DNA of 9,772 nt from an uncultured Shinella sp. Its GTDB lineage: Bacteria; Pseudomonadota; Alphaproteobacteria; Rhizobiales; Rhizobiaceae. This document shows positions 7,523-9,772 of the stretch, one piece after another. The translations under genes were made by a program, and so were the position numbers. The first letter of the stretch is position 1; each line of letters begins with the position of its first letter. Location: contig CAMLOC010000072.1 of NCBI GenBank assembly GCA_946481465.1, positions 1-9,772 on the forward strand. The letters are read 5' to 3'. Under the pieces are notes generated by a model. That model searched no databases. It was not told the origin of the DNA and saw nothing but the letters and a program-made list of their open reading frames with translations.

Positions 7523-7525
7523 TAA
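7497..7525. promoter_or_regulatory. Tandem operator pair TTACnnTAA for the GntR regulator
   Basis: TTACCGTAA (7497-7505) and TTACAATAA (7517-7525) share seven of nine bases and start exactly 20 bp apart, about two helix turns. Each sits in a longer palindrome: ATTAC-C-GTAAT (7496-7506) and GTTTA-CAA-TAAAC (7515-7527). They fill the gap between the C45 gene and the divergent GntR gene. FCD-type GntR proteins usually bind short palindromes of this kind in their own promoter region. That this GntR protein binds here is inference. Confidence 0.5.
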
Positions 7526-7531
7526 ACATTT

Positions 7532-7536
7532 GAGGG
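7532..7536 (+). promoter_or_regulatory. Ribosome-binding site that sets the GntR start
   Basis: GAGGG lies five bases before ATG 7542. The frame also offers a TTG at 7512, but that codon lies inside the palindromic promoter region and has no ribosome-binding site. Confidence 0.65.
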
Positions 7537-7541
7537 TTGGA

Positions 7542-8435
7542 ATGAAAAAGCTACCGTCGTCTCTGCAGTCGAATCTCGTCGACCGCATAAGCGCCTTCAT
7601 CCACGAAGGCGGTTTGGAGCCTGGCGACCGCATAAACGAAAAGCACCTCGCGCAGCGCCTCAACGTCTCGCGGTCCCCCATTCGAACGGCGCTCGATCGC
7701 ATGGCGGAGCGCGGGATCGTCGTGCGCCGGCCGCAACGCGGTGTCGAACTCCTCGCCCTGCCTGAAAAGGCGGAAGAGGTGGCCGGGCAGGGGAAGGAGC
7801 CGGATGAGCTGATCGTCCTCATCGCGCGCGACCGGGACGGAGGGCTCCTGAGCGACGAAGTGTCCGAAACCCAGCTCATGCAGCAATATGGCGTCGGACG
7901 TCCCGTCGTTCGCGGCGTGCTCGAAGCCCTTGCGGACATGGGGATGGTTCTGCGCAAGCCCGGCTATGGCTGGCGCTTCAACACGGACTGGAATGCCGAC
8001 ATTCGCGTGGAGAGCTATCGCTTCCGAATGATCGTCGAACCGGCGGCGATCCTCGAGCCGGGATTTCAGCTGCCGCCGAACTGGTCGCAGGACATGCGCC
8101 GCCAGCATGAGGATCTCCTCGCCGCTCCCTGGACGGCCTCATTGGGCATTGCGCTCTACGAGATGAACGCGGCCTTCCACGAGGGCATCGCGGCAGCCTC
8201 GGGCAACCGGTTCCTGCACGAGGCCGTCCGCCGCCAGAACCGGCTGCGCCGCTTCTCCAACTACCATTGGACGCATGGCCTCGAACGGGTGAAGGTCAAC
8301 CATGCCGAACATATCGAGATCCTCGACAGGCTGGATGCGGGAGACAACGAGGTTGCCGCATCCTTGATGCGACGGCATCTCCTCCTCGCCAGCCAGATGA
8401 CGCCATCCTTCGAAAAATTGCAGAAGGAGGAATGA
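7542..8435 (+). CDS. GntR-family (FCD) regulator with two winged-helix segments
   Basis: This is a 297-residue regulator. Residues about 8-72 are a classic GntR winged helix with LEPGDRINEKHLAQRLNVSR and SPIRTALDRMAERGIV, ending in the wing RRPQRGVEL. Residues about 88-147 repeat the same layout: VSETQLMQQYGVGRPVVRGV, LEALADMGMV and the wing LRKPGYGWRF. The C-terminal half (about 155-290) is an FCD ligand-binding domain. It has NAAFH (209-213), a HAEHIEIL segment (254-261) and MRRHL (276-280), which supply the usual metal or ligand-binding residues Asn209, His213, His257 and His279. Ordinary FCD regulators are about 220-250 residues with one winged helix, so the extra segment explains the length. 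It is likely a ligand-responsive repressor of the C45 gene and possibly of the downstream SGNH gene, 70 bases away on the same strand. Confidence 0.9.
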   Translation: MKKLPSSLQSNLVDRISAFIHEGGLEPGDRINEKHLAQRLNVSRSPIRTALDRMAERGIVVRRPQRGVELLALPEKAEEVAGQGKEPDELIVLIARDRDGGLLSDEVSETQLMQQYGVGRPVVRGVLEALADMGMVLRKPGYGWRFNTDWNADIRVESYRFRMIVEPAAILEPGFQLPPNWSQDMRRQHEDLLAAPWTASLGIALYEMNAAFHEGIAAASGNRFLHEAVRRQNRLRRFSNYHWTHGLERVKVNHAEHIEILDRLDAGDNEVAASLMRRHLLLASQMTPSFEKLQKEE

Positions 8436-8472
8436 ATCTCTGTTTTTTGTTGGTGAATATGCATTAGAACGG

Positions 8473-8488
8473 CAAGGATCAATCCTTG
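8473..8488. promoter_or_regulatory. 16-base palindrome upstream of the SGNH gene
   Basis: CAAGGAT-CA-ATCCTTG has perfect seven-base arms and a two-base centre, too tight for a good RNA hairpin loop, so a protein site is more likely. It lies 17 bases before the start codon and could overlap a promoter or the 5' leader. Its sequence differs from the TTACnnTAA pair, so the regulator may be a different one. Confidence 0.35.
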
Positions 8489-8505
8489 AGTTCGGGGTAT
8501 CGCCC

Positions 8506-9162
8506 ATGCACGAGATGGCAGAGAAAAAGCAGATCCTGGCCTTTGGCGACAGCCTTACCTGGGGTGTCAATCCGGGCGGCCGCGGTCGTCACGCCTATCC
8601 GGATCGGTGGACGAGCATCGTCGAGAGCGCCCTTCCGCAGGTTCGGGTCATCGCTGAAGGCCTGGGTGGGCGCACCACGTCCTTCGACGACCACTCGGCC
8701 GTGGCGGACCGCAACGGCGTGCGTATCCTGCCGACTTTGCTTGGAAGCCACTATCCGCTCGATCTCGTGGTCATCATGCTGGGCGCCAACGATCTCAAGC
8801 CGCATCTGTGCGGAACCGTGACCGGCGCCGCCGCCGGGCTCGAGCGCCTGGTCGAGATTGTGGCCCGCTATCCCTACGGCTACGGCATCGGTGCGCCGAG
8901 GATCCTCGTCGTCAGCCCGCCGTCGTTCACCGGGACGGAGGCCGGCGAGGACGTGGCGAGCGGTGGACGAAGCGTGGCGGAATCGAAGAAATTCCCGGCG
9001 GCGTACAAGGCCGTCGCGGACCGGACGGGCTGCGCCTTCTTCGATGCCGCGACCGTGGCAACGGCGTCGCCCGTCGACGGGATCCATCTCGACGCGGAAA
9101 ATACGAAGGCGATCGGCATTGCCGTCGCCCCCGTGATCGCCGCGATGCTCGCCCTCGACTGA
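8506..9162 (+). CDS. SGNH/GDSL hydrolase, MsAcT-like esterase/acyltransferase
   Basis: This is a 218-residue SGNH hydrolase. Block I is FGDSLTWG (13-20) with nucleophile Ser16. Block II is EGLGGRTTSFDD (51-62), with the oxyanion Gly near 55. Block III is MLGANDLK (91-98) with Asn95. Block V is VDGIHLD (190-196) with Asp191 and His194. The order, the spacing and motifs such as LDLVVIMLG (85-93) and LVVSPPS (134-140) recall the M. smegmatis acyltransferase MsAcT, which is about the same length and transfers acyl groups from esters in water. Likely activity is a cytoplasmic short-chain esterase, deacetylase or acyltransferase. No signal peptide is seen. The start is chosen at 8506, with a weak GGGG site before it. 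ATG 8515 (MAEKKQ) is a reasonable alternative that matches the shorter N-terminus of MsAcT. It follows the GntR gene by 70 bases and ends 3 bases from the convergent ggt-like gene. Confidence 0.88.
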   Translation: MHEMAEKKQILAFGDSLTWGVNPGGRGRHAYPDRWTSIVESALPQVRVIAEGLGGRTTSFDDHSAVADRNGVRILPTLLGSHYPLDLVVIMLGANDLKPHLCGTVTGAAAGLERLVEIVARYPYGYGIGAPRILVVSPPSFTGTEAGEDVASGGRSVAESKKFPAAYKAVADRTGCAFFDAATVATASPVDGIHLDAENTKAIGIAVAPVIAAMLALD

Positions 9163-9165
9163 ACC

Positions 9166-9772
9166 CTACCGGCCGACCGCGTAGGCTTGCATCATGCTTG
9201 CGGTCGCGGCTGCGCGAAGCGTGCCGTCGCCGGGTTTGGCGACGGCCGCCAGGCGCCCGACGCTATGGGCGGGAGCGATCTCGACCCGATGGCCGCGCGC
9301 CTTGAGGTCTTCCAGCGCCTCCCGGCCGAAGGTCTCCTCCGCCAGGAGATGAAGAGGAAGGCGGTTTCGCGGGTAGAAGGAGCTGTGGATGTCGGAGGTC
9401 TGCCACATCGGCATGTCGATCGCCTGCTGAAGGTTCGCTCCGTGATGGACGTGGCGGAGGAAGAGCATCAGCGACCATTGCTCCTGCTGGTCGCCGCCGG
9501 GAGAACCGAAGGCCATGTAAGGCTCGCCGTCGCGCAAGGCAAGTGAGGGCGTCAGCGTCGTGCGCGGCCGTTTGCCCGGTGCGAGCGATGCGGGAAGGCC
9601 CGGCTCCAGCCAGAACATCTGAGCCCGGCTGTTCAGCATGAACCCCAGTTCGGGAATGACGGGCGAGGATTGCAGCCAGCCGCCGGACGGCGTCGACGAC
9701 ACCATGTTGCCGGCCTTATCGATGATGTCGAAATGCACGGTGTCGCCGCGCACCTCGCCGAACCGGCCGACG
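9166..9772 (-). CDS. Gamma-glutamyltransferase-family protein, C-terminal part (5' end beyond window)
   Basis: The frame is open from the right edge to TAG at 9168-9166, about 202 residues. It holds most of the small catalytic subunit of the gamma-glutamyltransferase family. RGDTVHFDIIDKAGNMVS has the Thr that acts as nucleophile after self-cleavage. TPSGGW and SSPVIPELGF follow, then APGKRPRTTLTPSLALRDG and the glycine-rich GSPGGDQQ. The tail has the typical ARGHRVE and TASMMQAYAVGR end. Such enzymes hydrolyse or transfer gamma-glutamyl groups from glutathione or other gamma-glutamyl amides; some members of this branch act as cephalosporin acylases or have unknown substrates. The large subunit and any signal peptide lie outside the window. 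It is convergent with the SGNH gene, 3 bases apart, with no room for a terminator between the stops. Confidence 0.9.
   Translation of the reverse strand, partial: VGRFGEVRGDTVHFDIIDKAGNMVSSTPSGGWLQSSPVIPELGFMLNSRAQMFWLEPGLPASLAPGKRPRTTLTPSLALRDGEPYMAFGSPGGDQQEQWSLMLFLRHVHHGANLQQAIDMPMWQTSDIHSSFYPRNRLPLHLLAEETFGREALEDLKARGHRVEIAPAHSVGRLAAVAKPGDGTLRAAATASMMQAYAVGR

Noticed and set aside
7512..7541. TTG start giving a GntR protein ten residues longer
   Set aside because: The TTG lies in the palindromic operator region without a ribosome-binding site, and ATG 7542 has GAGGG at a suitable distance.
8432..8467. Eleven-codon frame MNLCFLLVNMH overlapping the GntR stop, right after AAGGAGG
   Set aside because: The ribosome-binding-like AAGGAGG is only one base from the ATG, too close to work well, and it is explained as the codons for the Lys-Glu-Glu end of the regulator. 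It is possible as a leader peptide but not supportable.

Overview
This is a GC-rich window from what looks like an alphaproteobacterium, most likely of the Rhizobiales. The inference rests on base composition, the codon style, and the mix of a very large kinase/ATPase/histidine-kinase sensor with FCD-type GntR regulators and hydrolases. No rRNA or mobile gene is present to confirm it. Seven protein genes fill almost the whole window. I see no tRNA, rRNA, CRISPR array, insertion sequence or prophage gene.

Left part (1-4022, minus strand): one uninterrupted reading frame of at least 1340 codons. It encodes the N-terminal part of a giant hybrid sensor: a degenerate protein-kinase-like domain, an AAA/STAND-type ATPase with clear Walker A and B motifs, and a long helical-repeat region. 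The window ends at the linker that normally leads into a GAF domain and, in this family, a C-terminal histidine kinase. The kinase-like domain lacks the usual ATP-anchoring lysine and the DFG aspartate, so it is probably a pseudokinase.

Middle (4023-6082, plus strand): a 302-base divergent control region, then an AhpD/carboxymuconolactone decarboxylase-family protein with a CxxC redox motif. A 309-base gap follows, holding a strong 13-bp hairpin and palindromic sites. Next is a metallo-beta-lactamase-fold hydrolase of the lactonase/methyl parathion hydrolase type with a full set of metal ligands.

Right part (6287-9772): a minus-strand C45 / acyl-CoA:6-aminopenicillanic-acid acyltransferase-like autoprocessing enzyme is divergent from a GntR-family regulator. 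That regulator appears to carry two winged-helix DNA-binding segments before its FCD effector domain. In the 88-base gap between them, two copies of TTACnnTAA lie exactly 20 bp apart and coincide with the -35 and -10 of a candidate promoter for the C45 gene. Downstream of the regulator is an SGNH hydrolase resembling the Mycobacterium smegmatis acyltransferase MsAcT. Tail-to-tail with it, 3 bp away, is the C-terminal part of a gamma-glutamyltransferase-family protein that runs off the right edge.

Together, the right half looks like a small regulated catabolic or detoxification module acting on acyl/amide/gamma-glutamyl bonds. The two most notable points are the degenerate kinase domain and the duplicated-operator, duplicated-wHTH arrangement around the GntR gene. 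The substrate is not visible in the sequence.
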